In this document: positions 8,377 to 16,740 of the stretch, one piece after another
How positions within the stretch are numbered: the stretch's first letter is position 1
How the letters are laid out: each line of letters begins with the position of its first letter
Source of the DNA: Prevotellaceae bacterium
Lineage (GTDB): Bacteria; Bacteroidota; Bacteroidia; Bacteroidales; Bacteroidaceae
Direction: 5' to 3'
Assembly (NCBI GenBank): GCA_021204865.1
Contig: JAJPYQ010000032.1
Coordinates: 12,048-76,047, forward strand
Length of the DNA stretch: 64,000 bases
The notes under the pieces: model-generated
Database searches by the model: none
What the model saw: the letters and a program-made list of their open reading frames with translations, nothing else
What the model was told of the DNA's origin: nothing
Program-made: the position numbers and the translations under genes

Positions 8377-9303
8377 GGAGTTGAGGTAACGCTCCGCCTC
8401 TATCGCCGCTATCGCCCCCGAGGAGGCGGCAATCACGGCTTGCCTGTAGCGGGGGTCAGCCACATCCCCGGCGGCGAACACGCCTCCGAGTGAGGTGCGG
8501 GTGGTGCCCCACTCTGTCTGGATGAAGCCCTCACCGTCAGTCGGCAGCCATGGAAGGAATGGCTCGCTGTTGGGCTTGTGCCCTATGGCGAGGAAGAAAC
8601 CATCGATGGGCAGGGTATACTCTCGCTCGTCCTTCTCGCCCTTCCTCTGCACGAGGCGTGCCGCCTCAAGACGCTCCTCTCCAAGGAGTTCAAGGGTGTT
8701 ATGTTCGAACAGCACCTCTATCTTGGGGTTCTCAAGGATGCGTTGCTGCATTATCCTTGAAGCCCTGAGGAATGGCTTCCGCACTATGACGTAGACCTTC
8801 TCGGCAAGCCCTGAGAGGTAGCTGGCTTCCTCGCAGGCTGTGTCTCCTCCCCCTACTACAGCGACGGTCTTGCCACGGTAGAAGAAGCCGTCGCACGTTG
8901 CGCAGGCGCTCACTCCCTTCCCCCTTAGGCGGCTCTCGCCCTCAATGCCGAGGTAGCGGGGCGATGCCCCCGTGGCGATGATAAGGCTGTCGGCAGAGAG
9001 CTCGCCGCCGTCGTCAAGCCAGAGGCGCAGCGGTCGTGCGGAGAGGTCAGTGCGAAGGCAGGTGGCGCTTCGCGTCTCCAGTCCAAGCCTTTCCGCCTGC
9101 TCTCGCATATTGTCCATTAGGTCGAAGCCCTCAACGCCCTCGGGGAAGCCGGGGTAGTTGCCTACGAGCGTGGTCTGTGTGAGCTGACCTCCAGGCAGCG
9201 TACCTTCGAGCAGAAGTGGGCGCAGCCCTGAGCGCAAGGCATAGATGGCGGCTGTGTAGCCCGCCGGTCCTGCGCCTATGATGATTAGCCTTAGGTGTTC
9301 CAT
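8323..9303 (-). CDS. trxB: Thioredoxin reductase
   Basis: A 326-aa flavoprotein that passes electrons from NADPH to thioredoxin. The FAD motif IIGAGPAGYTAAIYA is at the N-terminus, the redox pair is in CATCDGFFYRG near residue 135, NADPH binding is in VVGGGDTACEEA, and GVFAAGDVADPRYRQ is near residue 285. The ATG at 9303 (MEHLRLI) replaces a 42-codon ORF extension that lacks family similarity. The last 15 or so residues, ending STSGTF, are encoded by a dispersed repeat, so the original C-terminus has been replaced or extended. lolA starts 14 bp upstream. Confidence 0.95.
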   Translation of the reverse strand: MEHLRLIIIGAGPAGYTAAIYALRSGLRPLLLEGTLPGGQLTQTTLVGNYPGFPEGVEGFDLMDNMREQAERLGLETRSATCLRTDLSARPLRLWLDDGGELSADSLIIATGASPRYLGIEGESRLRGKGVSACATCDGFFYRGKTVAVVGGGDTACEEASYLSGLAEKVYVIVRKPFLRASRIMQQRILENPKIEVLFEHNTLELLGEERLEAARLVQRKGEKDEREYTLPIDGFFLAIGHKPNSEPFLPWLPTDGEGFIQTEWGTTRTSLGGVFAAGDVADPRYRQAVIAASSGAIAAIEAERYLNSSVGCNPRLSILSTSGTF

Positions 9304-9317
9304 AAGTAAAAGGGTAG

Positions 9318-9968
9318 CTATCGTAAGTCCACTACAAGGGCGTTGGGGTAGTCCGCTACGTGGAAGGTGAAGAGGCTGTCGTTGAGCTGCTGGTTCGCCT
9401 GTAAGTCGCTCACCACGATGCGTGTCCACTGGTCAGAGCCCTCGCGGAAGCTGAGGCGCACCAGCCGGAAGCCGCTGTCTATCTCAACGAACACCTCCCT
9501 CGGGTCGGCGCTCTTGCTGTTTGCGTTCATGAATATCTTGTAGCCCTTCGCCCCGTTGCTCAGGGTGCCCGCCTTCATCTTGTACTTGAACATCCCCGTC
9601 TGCTTGTACAGTTGCAGGACGTTGCAGGGGTTAGCCGCACGCTGTTCCTCTTCGGTAGGCTCTGTGAGCGACACCTCACGGTCGCCCGTCTGCATAGTCC
9701 ACTGACGTGTGCCGTCGAACCAGGCGAGCATCTGGTCGCTCTTTAGGCAGAAGCGTTTGCCCTTGATGCTAAGGGTGCCGCTCGTCGAGCCCTGCTCCGT
9801 CTTGCCAGAGAGCGAGGTGAGCGTGAACTTGAGGGTAGTGCCGCTTGTAGAGAAGATGTGCGAGTAGGCTTTGTCCATCACATCCTGTGCTGTGAGGTCT
9901 TGCGCCCGTGCCTCCGTGGAGAAGCATAGGGCGAGGAGAGCTGCCGTTATATAATAGGAAAGGGCCAT
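9318..9968 (-). CDS. LolA-like outer-membrane lipoprotein carrier
   Basis: A 216-aa periplasmic protein with a signal peptide (LSYYITAALLALCFSTEARA) followed by QDLTAQDVMDKAYSHI. Repeating beta-strand segments such as KRFCLKSDQMLAWFDGTRQW and DREVSLTEPTEEEQ are typical of LolA-type half-barrels. LolA ferries lipoproteins from LolCDE to the outer membrane. The gene starts 4 bp after the ftsK stop, a pairing also common elsewhere in Bacteroidota, and precedes trxB. Assignment to LolA proper, rather than a broader LolA-like group, is from pattern memory. Confidence 0.8.
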   Translation of the reverse strand: MALSYYITAALLALCFSTEARAQDLTAQDVMDKAYSHIFSTSGTTLKFTLTSLSGKTEQGSTSGTLSIKGKRFCLKSDQMLAWFDGTRQWTMQTGDREVSLTEPTEEEQRAANPCNVLQLYKQTGMFKYKMKAGTLSNGAKGYKIFMNANSKSADPREVFVEIDSGFRLVRLSFREGSDQWTRIVVSDLQANQQLNDSLFTFHVADYPNALVVDLR

Positions 9969-9972
9969 CGTG

Positions 9973-12414
9973 CTACCTTAGGTTGCTGAGTATGTAGTCT
10001 AAGTCCGCGTCGCTGTGGCACAGCACCTCGCGGGGCTTGCTGCCCCTTGCCGGACCCACGATGCCCGCCTTCTCCAGCTGGTCCATCAGTCTGCCAGCGC
10101 GGTTGTAGCCCACGGAGAACTCACGCTGTATACGGCTGGTGCTGCCCTCCTGACTGCCTACTATGAGGCGAGCCACCTTCTCGAACATCGGGTCAATCGG
10201 TCCAACGTCTGCACTCTCCTTGCCGCCCGCGTCATCAGTGTCCTCCACCACCTCAGGCAGCAGGAAAGGGTGAGGGTAGCTCTGTTGCGAGGCTATATAG
10301 TTGCAGATGCTCTCCACCTCGGGCGTGTCCACAAAGGCGCACTGTACACGCACGGGCTCGTTGCCTGCGAGGAAGAGCATGTCTCCCTTGCCCACCAGTC
10401 GGTTAGCCCCGGGACGGTCGAGGATGATGCGAGACTCAATCATCTGCGACACCTTGAACGCCATTCTCGCTGGGAAGTTAGCCCTTATCGCCCCCGTTAT
10501 GATGTTGGCTGCTGGTCGCTGCGTGGCGATGATCATGTGGATGCCCACCGCCCTTGCGAGCTGCGCTATCCTCGCTATGGGCAGTTCTATCTCCTTGCCC
10601 GCGGTCATAATCAGGTCACCGAACTCGTCGATAATCACCACTATGTAAGGCATGAAGCGATGCCCGTTCTCGGGGTTCAGCTGCCTTGCCTTGAACTTGG
10701 CGTTGTACTCCTTCACGTTGCGGGCACGAGCGCGCTTAAGCAGGTCGTAGCGTGAGTCCATCTCTTGGCAAAGGCTTCTGAGGGTCTGCACCACCTTCTT
10801 CACGTCCGTTATAATCGGCTCGTCGGTGTCCTCCGTCCCTTCCACCTGCGCGAGGAAATGGTTGACGATGGGGTAGTAGACGCTGAACTCCACCTTCTTC
10901 GGGTCTACCATCACCAGCTTCAGCTCGGCTGGGTGCTTCTTGTAGAGCAGTGAGGTGATTATGGCGTTCAAGCCCACGCTCTTGCCCTGCCCCGTGGCTC
11001 CCGCCACCAGCAAGTGAGGCATCTTGGCAAGGTCAACCATGAATATCTCGTTGGTTATCGTCTTGCCCAGAGCCATTGGCAGTTCGTAGTCCGTCTCCTG
11101 AAACTTGCGGCTGTTGATGACACTCTCCATGCTCACCATCTGCGGCTTGGCGTTAGGCACCTCGATGCCCACCGTTCCCTTGCCGGGTATCGGGGCTATG
11201 ATGCGGATGCCGAGGGCGCAGAGGCGCAAGGCAATCTCGTCCTCAAGATTGCGTATCTTCGAGATGCGGACGCCCGGGGCGGGAGTGACCTCGTAGAGCG
11301 TGACGGTGGGCCCCACGGTTGCCTTGATGGCGCTTATCTCCACGCCGAAGTTAGCGAAGAGGCTGAGTATCTGGTCTTTGTTCTTATGCTGCTCGGCGAG
11401 ATCCACGGAAGTGCCGTGTGTGTCATACTTCTTAAGCAGGTCGATGGTGGGGTAGTGGTAGTTCTCAAGGTCGAGCTTAGGGTCATACGGCTCGAGAGTG
11501 CGCTCGTCAGTCAGATTCGCTTGAGGCTCGTCTGTGCCGATGGTTAGCTTGTCTCCGCCAGTTTCCTGCGTGACTTGCGGCTCTTCACCTTCGGGCACCT
11601 CTATCTCCATATCTTGAGGGGTGGATGGCAGTTCACGCTCTTCGTCGCCCATTTTGCCAGCCTCCGGCTCGCTGTGGGGAGCGTCGCCTTCCGGCGAGCC
11701 AGCGAACTCAATGGTAGTGGCGGTGGCGTGGTCTGCCTCATCGCTCGCTTGCTCCTCTTCTGCCTCAGGCTGTGCGGCTTCGTTGGTCTCGAGTAGTTCT
11801 TCGATGGACTTAGCGTTAGCGTGTTTGTCAGCTTGGCGTTTCGCTGCCTCAATGGCACGCCTGATGCTGCGTATGAGCTCGCCGCTGGCATAGAGGATGT
11901 ACACGAGGGCGGAGATGCAGAGGATTAGGAAAGTGCCTACTGTGCCTATTGTGCTCAGCAGGTACTGCAATGCGCTAATGCCGTGGATGCCGCCCGCGAG
12001 GAAGAACGACTTCAACGGGGGAAGCTGCTGAAGCCATGCGCCAGCCACGGAGAGCCACACCATAAGGAAGGCACAGTTGAGGAACCACACCCACAGCCTC
12101 ACCCTGCCAATGCCCAGTATGCGCACCGAGACCGCAAGCAGGAAGACGGGGATGAGGTAGGAGGCCACGCCGAAGCCGCTCTCGAACATCGTCTGGCTGA
12201 GCCACACCCCTATGCCTCCGAGCCAATTGTGAGAAGGCTGCATAGAATTGCCCGCGCCAGCCAGAAGGAAGGAGGTGTAGGCGAGCAGCATTGCGAGGGC
12301 GGTGAGGAAGAGTGCGACGGCTATGGCCCAGCGGAAGCCTTCCCAGAAGGTCAGAGCCTCGGTGTCCTTGTGCATCTTGCGGGTTCGTGGTTTGCGCGTC
12401 TTAGCCTTTGCCAT
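9973..12414 (-). CDS. ftsK: DNA translocase FtsK/SpoIIIE
   Basis: An 813-aa septal DNA pump that clears and dimer-resolves chromosomes at division. A basic N-terminus is followed by about four membrane helices up to residue 185. An acidic Glu/Ala-rich linker covers about 205-300, and the RecA-like motor follows. Walker A is AGATGQGKSVGLN near residue 475, Walker B is VVIIDEFGDLIM near 595, and the winged-helix gamma domain (SRIQREFSVGYNRAGRLMDQ) is at the end. Its promoter box is at 12431-12438. It leads the minus-strand run ftsK-lolA-trxB-DUF5687-ABC. Confidence 0.97.
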   Translation of the reverse strand: MAKAKTRKPRTRKMHKDTEALTFWEGFRWAIAVALFLTALAMLLAYTSFLLAGAGNSMQPSHNWLGGIGVWLSQTMFESGFGVASYLIPVFLLAVSVRILGIGRVRLWVWFLNCAFLMVWLSVAGAWLQQLPPLKSFFLAGGIHGISALQYLLSTIGTVGTFLILCISALVYILYASGELIRSIRRAIEAAKRQADKHANAKSIEELLETNEAAQPEAEEEQASDEADHATATTIEFAGSPEGDAPHSEPEAGKMGDEERELPSTPQDMEIEVPEGEEPQVTQETGGDKLTIGTDEPQANLTDERTLEPYDPKLDLENYHYPTIDLLKKYDTHGTSVDLAEQHKNKDQILSLFANFGVEISAIKATVGPTVTLYEVTPAPGVRISKIRNLEDEIALRLCALGIRIIAPIPGKGTVGIEVPNAKPQMVSMESVINSRKFQETDYELPMALGKTITNEIFMVDLAKMPHLLVAGATGQGKSVGLNAIITSLLYKKHPAELKLVMVDPKKVEFSVYYPIVNHFLAQVEGTEDTDEPIITDVKKVVQTLRSLCQEMDSRYDLLKRARARNVKEYNAKFKARQLNPENGHRFMPYIVVIIDEFGDLIMTAGKEIELPIARIAQLARAVGIHMIIATQRPAANIITGAIRANFPARMAFKVSQMIESRIILDRPGANRLVGKGDMLFLAGNEPVRVQCAFVDTPEVESICNYIASQQSYPHPFLLPEVVEDTDDAGGKESADVGPIDPMFEKVARLIVGSQEGSTSRIQREFSVGYNRAGRLMDQLEKAGIVGPARGSKPREVLCHSDADLDYILSNLR

Positions 12415-12430
12415 CGTTTTGATTTATGTG

Positions 12431-12438
12431 CAAAGTTA
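12431..12438 (-). promoter_or_regulatory. -7 box of the ftsK operon
   Basis: TAACTTTG on the minus strand, 17 bp before the ftsK ATG. No TTG is found at the expected distance, so this is a -7 element only. Confidence 0.55.
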
Positions 12439-12529
12439 AGAAAAAAGGGGGAATTAAACCACGATTGGCGGTGTTTTTTGCCCGGGGGTGTAGGGTTGGC
12501 CGTGAATAAAGCAATAGTTTATTGGCGTA

Positions 12530-12560
12530 TTGAATGGCGTTAGAATTATCACTATCTTTG
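12530..12560 (+). promoter_or_regulatory. Orphan promoter with no gene behind it
   Basis: TTG, 20 nt, then TATCTTTG at 12553-12560 is a full match to the promoter layout used by other genes here. The next plus-strand gene starts 455 bp away, beyond a tandem-repeat array. I see no ORF in between, so the transcript could be a small RNA or a long leader of the exonuclease gene. Confidence 0.5.
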
Positions 12561-12642
12561 CTGCGTGTTTCAGCACAGCTTGCTCGCATCGCCCCGGCAA
12601 GCCCCTTCTCCTGTTGAAGCACCCCGCCGTGGGGGGACGCTC

Positions 12643-12800
12643 ACGCATAGTTAGGCACCCGTCCACGCATAGTTAGGCACCCGTCCACGCATAGTTAGGC
12701 ACCCGTCCAAGCCTAATTAGGCATCCGTCCGAGCCTAATTAGGCGAAGGCTCACACAGCACTCAGTGTAAGCTCACACAGCACTCTGCGAAGGCTCACGA
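12643..12800. repeat. Two adjoining tandem arrays, 22-bp unit
   Basis: Five units with starts at 12643, 12665, 12687, 12709 and 12731 follow ACGCATAGTTAGGCACCCGT, later drifting to AAGCCTAATTAGGC. They run into a second array, AAGGCTCACACAGCACTC, of nearly the same period. The rest of the 12439-13014 gap shows only the orphan promoter and a short GC-rich hairpin near 12620. Confidence 0.88.
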
Positions 12801-13014
12801 ACGCCGTTGCGTAAGGCCATAGAGCACGCTGCCCTTCCCCGCAGTGTGCTGTGTGTTGCGTATGCGGCGGTGTTTGTCGTGGTTCACACGTCCGAAGAGA
12901 GGGGCAGGGAAGGTGCGGCGTTGGCGCGGATTTCACCATTCGAGGTCAATCGTTGGCTCTTCTGCCGTTTGTGCAAGCAGCGAACGGGAAACTTTTGTAA
13001 ATTCGCGCTGAGTT

Positions 13015-13656
13015 ATGGTTAAGACGTTAAGAGACAAGTTCGAGCGGGAGGCGATAAGCAGCCTGCCGAGGGCCTTGTTCGAGGGCGCGGTGGAGGTTGT
13101 TGACAGCGAGGAGGATGCTGAGCGAGCCGTTGAGCGGTTGCTTGCCGAGCCTCTGCTTGGCTTCGACACTGAGACACGACCCTCATTCCGCAAGGGCATA
13201 CACAATGATGTCGCCCTCTTGCAGGTCGCTTCCCCCGAGCATTGCTATCTGTTCCGCCTCTCGAAGATGGGTCTGCCGCCTTGCCTCGTCCGATTCCTTA
13301 GCGCGGAGAGCGGCGTGCGCGTGGCTCTTTCGTGGACAGATGACCTTCACCAGCTGCATAGAAGAGCTGATTTCGAGTGCGCGCCGATGGTTGAGCTTCA
13401 GGACTATGCCGCCCAGCTCGGCATTGAGGACAGGAGCTTGCAGAAACTTTACGCCAACATCGTGGGCGGCCAGATATCGAAGAGGCAGCGTCTGTCGAAC
13501 TGGGAGCGCCCCGTCCTGACCACAGCGCAGCAGCTGTATGCGGCGACGGACGCGTGGGCTTGCGTCGTGCTTTACAGGGAGATAAAGCGGCTGCTCGACA
13601 CAGGAGAATACGTTTTGATGAAGTGCGACGATGGCAGTGAGGACGTTGAGGCTTAA
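13015..13656 (+). CDS. 3'-5' exonuclease, RNase D-like DEDD family
   Basis: A 213-aa single-domain DEDDy exonuclease. Exo I is LLGFDTETRPSF near residue 45, Exo II is SWTDDLHQLHR near 108, and Exo III with the Tyr is YAATDAWACVVLYREI near 180. Stand-alone proteins of this type trim RNA or DNA 3' ends. The HRDC domains of full RNase D are missing, so the exact substrate is open. The methyltransferase gene overlaps its last 26 bp, which indicates coupled expression. A possible -7 element (TAAATTCG at 12998) is weak. Confidence 0.88.
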   Translation: MVKTLRDKFEREAISSLPRALFEGAVEVVDSEEDAERAVERLLAEPLLGFDTETRPSFRKGIHNDVALLQVASPEHCYLFRLSKMGLPPCLVRFLSAESGVRVALSWTDDLHQLHRRADFECAPMVELQDYAAQLGIEDRSLQKLYANIVGGQISKRQRLSNWERPVLTTAQQLYAATDAWACVVLYREIKRLLDTGEYVLMKCDDGSEDVEA

Positions 13657-14800
13657 GCGGGGCAAGGAGGCAAGTCTGCGGCGCTTCCATCCCTGGGTGT
13701 TCAGCGGAGCGGTGGCCGACGCGGAAGGCGGCTTGGATGACGGTGATGTGGTGCGTGTGCTCAGCTCAGAGGGTGAGTTCCTTGGCGTCGGGCATTGGCA
13801 GCGGGGCTCGATTGCCGTTCGTCTTCTTTCGTTCGATGAAGAGGGGATAGACGCAGACTTCTGGTCAGGTCGCTTGAAGAGAGCCTATGCCATGCGCCTC
13901 AGTCTTGGCTTGGCTGAAGCGGGGACGCTCTTCAGGCTTGTCCACGGCGAGGGCGATGGCCTGCCGGGACTGGTGATAGACATATACAACGATATGGCGG
14001 TGTGCCAAGCGCACAGCGTGGGGATGCACCGCAGCAGGCGGGAGATTGCAACAGCTCTCACGGCGGTCTTGGGCGAGAGGTTGAGCAGCATATACTATAA
14101 GAGTGAGGGCACGCTGGGCGTTGAGGACGAGTTCCTTTGCGGAGGGGGAGAGACGGAGGTGACGGCTACGGAGAACGGACTGCGCTTCGTCATCGATGTG
14201 AGGCGGGGGCAGAAGACGGGCTTCTTCATCGACCAGCGTGACAACAGAGCGTTGCTTGAACGCTACGCCAAGGGCAGGAGGTGTCTGAACCTGTTCAGCT
14301 ATACGGGGGGCTTCAGCGTCTATGCCTTGAGAGGGGGAGCGGCGGAGGTGTGCTCGGTGGACAGCAGCGCGAGGGCGATGGACTTGGCGAGGCGTAACGT
14401 GGAGCTTAACACGGGGGACGCTGGGCAGAGACACGTCCCGATGGTCAGCGACGCGTTCGACTTCCTCGACGAGACGGAGACGGGGCGATATGACCTGATG
14501 GTGCTCGACCCTCCAGCGTTCGCCAAGCACCTGAGCGGCGTGAGGAGAGCCTTGCACGGCTACACGAAGCTGAACGCCAAGGCTCTCTCGAAGATAGCCT
14601 CGGGGGGCATCCTCTTCACCTTCAGTTGCTCGCAGGCGGTCGCTAAGGAGCAGTTCCGCGAGGCGGTGTTCACGGCAGCCGCGCTGGCACGGAGGCGTGT
14701 GAGGATACTCCACCAGCTTCATCAGGCTGCCGACCACCCCGTTAACATCTACCACCCCGAGGGCGAGTACCTCAAAGGCTTGGTGCTTTATGTGGAATAG
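13631..14800 (+). CDS. Class I SAM-dependent rRNA methyltransferase, RlmI-like
   Basis: A 389-aa protein with an N-terminal PUA domain (LKRGKEASLRRFHPWVFSGA) and a Rossmann methyltransferase. Motif GFFIDQRDNRALL is near residue 198. The SAM-binding stretch CLNLFSYTGGFSVYAL is near 218, VLDPPAFAKH is near 297, and TFSCSQ is near 335. This matches RlmI, which forms m5C at position 1962 of E. coli 23S rRNA. Calling the same target here is by family. It overlaps the genes on both sides. Confidence 0.92.
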   Translation: MAVRTLRLKRGKEASLRRFHPWVFSGAVADAEGGLDDGDVVRVLSSEGEFLGVGHWQRGSIAVRLLSFDEEGIDADFWSGRLKRAYAMRLSLGLAEAGTLFRLVHGEGDGLPGLVIDIYNDMAVCQAHSVGMHRSRREIATALTAVLGERLSSIYYKSEGTLGVEDEFLCGGGETEVTATENGLRFVIDVRRGQKTGFFIDQRDNRALLERYAKGRRCLNLFSYTGGFSVYALRGGAAEVCSVDSSARAMDLARRNVELNTGDAGQRHVPMVSDAFDFLDETETGRYDLMVLDPPAFAKHLSGVRRALHGYTKLNAKALSKIASGGILFTFSCSQAVAKEQFREAVFTAAALARRRVRILHQLHQAADHPVNIYHPEGEYLKGLVLYVE

Positions 14801-15980
14801 GACTGCCGCCATAGGAATGCGCCTCTCTGTGATGAGCTTCCTTGAGTACGCCGTGTGGGGGGCTTACCTGTGCAGCATGGGCGGTTACCTTGCGAGCGTT
14901 GGCTTGGGCGGCGAGATAAGGTGGTTCTACTGCGTGCAAGGGGTGGTCGCCTTGTTTATGCCTGCGCTGGTCGGGGCGGTGGCGGACAGGTGGATGGAGG
15001 GGCGGAGCTTGCTTTCGCTCCTGCACGTGCTTTCAGGAGGCTTGATGATGGCTATGTGCTGTTACGGTATGCGAAGCCCCGTCTCTTTCCCTGTGCTTTG
15101 GGTGCTGTACGCCTTGAGCGTGGTGTGCTTCCTGCCCACGATAGCCCTCTCTAACGCTGTGTCCTTCGCTGTGCTTGGGCTTGAGGGAAGGGACATAAGG
15201 AGCTCGTTCCCGCCCATAAGGGTATGGGGGACGGTGGGCTTCGTCGTCTCGATGTGGGTCGTTGACCTTGCGGGCTGGCAGCTAAGCTCTCTTCAGTTCG
15301 GCCTGGGCGGCTTGCTGGGCTTGGTGCTGGCAGCGTATGCGCTTACGCTTCCGAGGTGCAGTCTTGGGAAGGAGCGTAGGCAGACGGGAGCGCTATATAT
15401 TAAAGGTAAGATGCTGACCTTCCTGCTCTTCTCCATCCTTGTAGGCTTCTGCCTTCACGTCTCCAACGCCTACGCCAGTCCCTTCCTCCTCTCCTTCGGT
15501 TTAAGCCACGCCAACCTGCTCATCTCTCTCAGTCAGGTGAGCGAGGCTCTGTGCCTGCTGCTCATACCCCTCTGCTTCAGGCGATGGGGCATCAAGGCGA
15601 TGGTGCTTATAGCCCTGACGGCTTGGGCGCTGCGCTTCGCCCTTTTCGCCACGGGGAGCGTGTGGCTCTTTGCCTTAAGCATGTTGGTCTACGGCGTGGC
15701 GTTCGACTTCTTCAATGTCTGCGGCTCGATGTACGTGGCGGAGCAGGCGGGCGAGCGCAATGGAGGCAGGATGCAGGGCTTGTTCATGCTTGCCACCAGC
15801 GGTGCGGGGGCTTCACTCGGGATGTTGGCGGCAGGCTCTGTGGTTAATCATTGGACCGTCAACGAGGGCGGTGTGCAGGCAGCGGCAGAGGGCACGTGGG
15901 GCTGGGCGGCTATCTGGCTCGTCTTCGCCCTATACGCAGTCGTCGTTGCCGTTGCTTTCGCATTATTGTTTAGAGCGTGA
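14790..15980 (+). CDS. MFS nucleoside permease, NupG/XapB-like
   Basis: A 396-aa transporter with about twelve hydrophobic helices. The start MRLSVMSFLEYAVWGAYLCS resembles the nucleoside:H+ symporter family, whose members begin with a similar 'MxFLEFxxWGA' pattern. PPIRVWGTVGFVVSMWVVD near residue 135 is also family-like. It would import nucleosides. ATG 14817 (codon 10) matches the family start better than 14790, which overlaps the upstream gene. The stop overlaps the GTG start of rsmE. Confidence 0.85.
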   Translation: MWNRTAAIGMRLSVMSFLEYAVWGAYLCSMGGYLASVGLGGEIRWFYCVQGVVALFMPALVGAVADRWMEGRSLLSLLHVLSGGLMMAMCCYGMRSPVSFPVLWVLYALSVVCFLPTIALSNAVSFAVLGLEGRDIRSSFPPIRVWGTVGFVVSMWVVDLAGWQLSSLQFGLGGLLGLVLAAYALTLPRCSLGKERRQTGALYIKGKMLTFLLFSILVGFCLHVSNAYASPFLLSFGLSHANLLISLSQVSEALCLLLIPLCFRRWGIKAMVLIALTAWALRFALFATGSVWLFALSMLVYGVAFDFFNVCGSMYVAEQAGERNGGRMQGLFMLATSGAGASLGMLAAGSVVNHWTVNEGGVQAAAEGTWGWAAIWLVFALYAVVVAVAFALLFRA

Positions 15981-16738
15981 GGGAGGTGCATTACCTGTAC
16001 GACCCCGACCTAAGGGGCGAGCTTCCTGAGGAGGAGGCTCGCCACGCCCTGCGTGTCTTGCGCCTCGGGGAGGGCGACGAGATAAGGCTCGTCGACGGCA
16101 AAGGCGGACTATACGAGGCGGAGATAACGGAGGCAAGGGGGCGAAGGGTGTCGTATAAGGTGCTGACCGAGGAGCACACGGAGCCTTTGCGGCAAGGCAG
16201 GCTGCATCTGGCGGTAGCGCCCACAAAGAACTCGGAGAGGATGGAGTGGCTGGTGGAGAAGGCCACGGAGATAGGCTTCGACGAGCTGACCTTCCTGCTT
16301 TGCCGCCACTCCGAGCGAAGGACGCTGAATATGGAGAGGCTCGAGAGGATAGTGGTTGCCGCCATGAAGCAGAGCCAGAAGGCGTGGAAGCCGCGGCTTA
16401 ATCCCTTGATGGACTTCAGCGAGTTCTTGCAGGGTGAGAGGGTAGGAGGGAAGTACATCTGCCACTGCCACGAGGGTCTTTCCCTCAAGCCTCACCTGCT
16501 TGAGGTTTTGAGGGCGGGCGAGGACGCTACGGTGCTCGTAGGTCCAGAGGGGGACTTCTCCTTGGAGGAGGTGCAAGAGGCAGAGCGACGCGGCTACGTC
16601 GGCGTGAGCCTCGGGCGGAGCAGGCTGCGGACGGAGACGGCAGCCTTGGCGGCTCTGCTTTGGATGTCCTGCCCCTACCAGCCGCAAGACGTAGCCCTAC
16701 GAGTTGCGAAGGGTAGCAAGAGAGAGTATAATATATAA
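15977..16738 (+). CDS. rsmE: 16S rRNA m3U1498 methyltransferase
   Basis: RsmE (253 aa) is a SPOUT-fold enzyme that methylates U1498 of 16S rRNA. Features are the N-terminal RNA-binding segment HALRVLRLGEGDEI, KNSERMEWLVEKATEIG near residue 77, VLVGPEGDFSLEEV near 180 and the knot sequence SLGRSRLRTETAALAAL near 213. The start is GTG, set by the 4-bp overlap with the permease stop. The fourth of a row of overlapping genes, three of them RNA enzymes. Confidence 0.95.
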   Translation: MREVHYLYDPDLRGELPEEEARHALRVLRLGEGDEIRLVDGKGGLYEAEITEARGRRVSYKVLTEEHTEPLRQGRLHLAVAPTKNSERMEWLVEKATEIGFDELTFLLCRHSERRTLNMERLERIVVAAMKQSQKAWKPRLNPLMDFSEFLQGERVGGKYICHCHEGLSLKPHLLEVLRAGEDATVLVGPEGDFSLEEVQEAERRGYVGVSLGRSRLRTETAALAALLWMSCPYQPQDVALRVAKGSKREYNI

Positions 16739-16740
16739 AG

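Noticed and set aside
13865-14812. Minus-strand ORF of 315 aa opposite the RlmI-like gene
   Set aside because: Shadow frame; His/Leu/Arg-rich composition typical of antisense reading.
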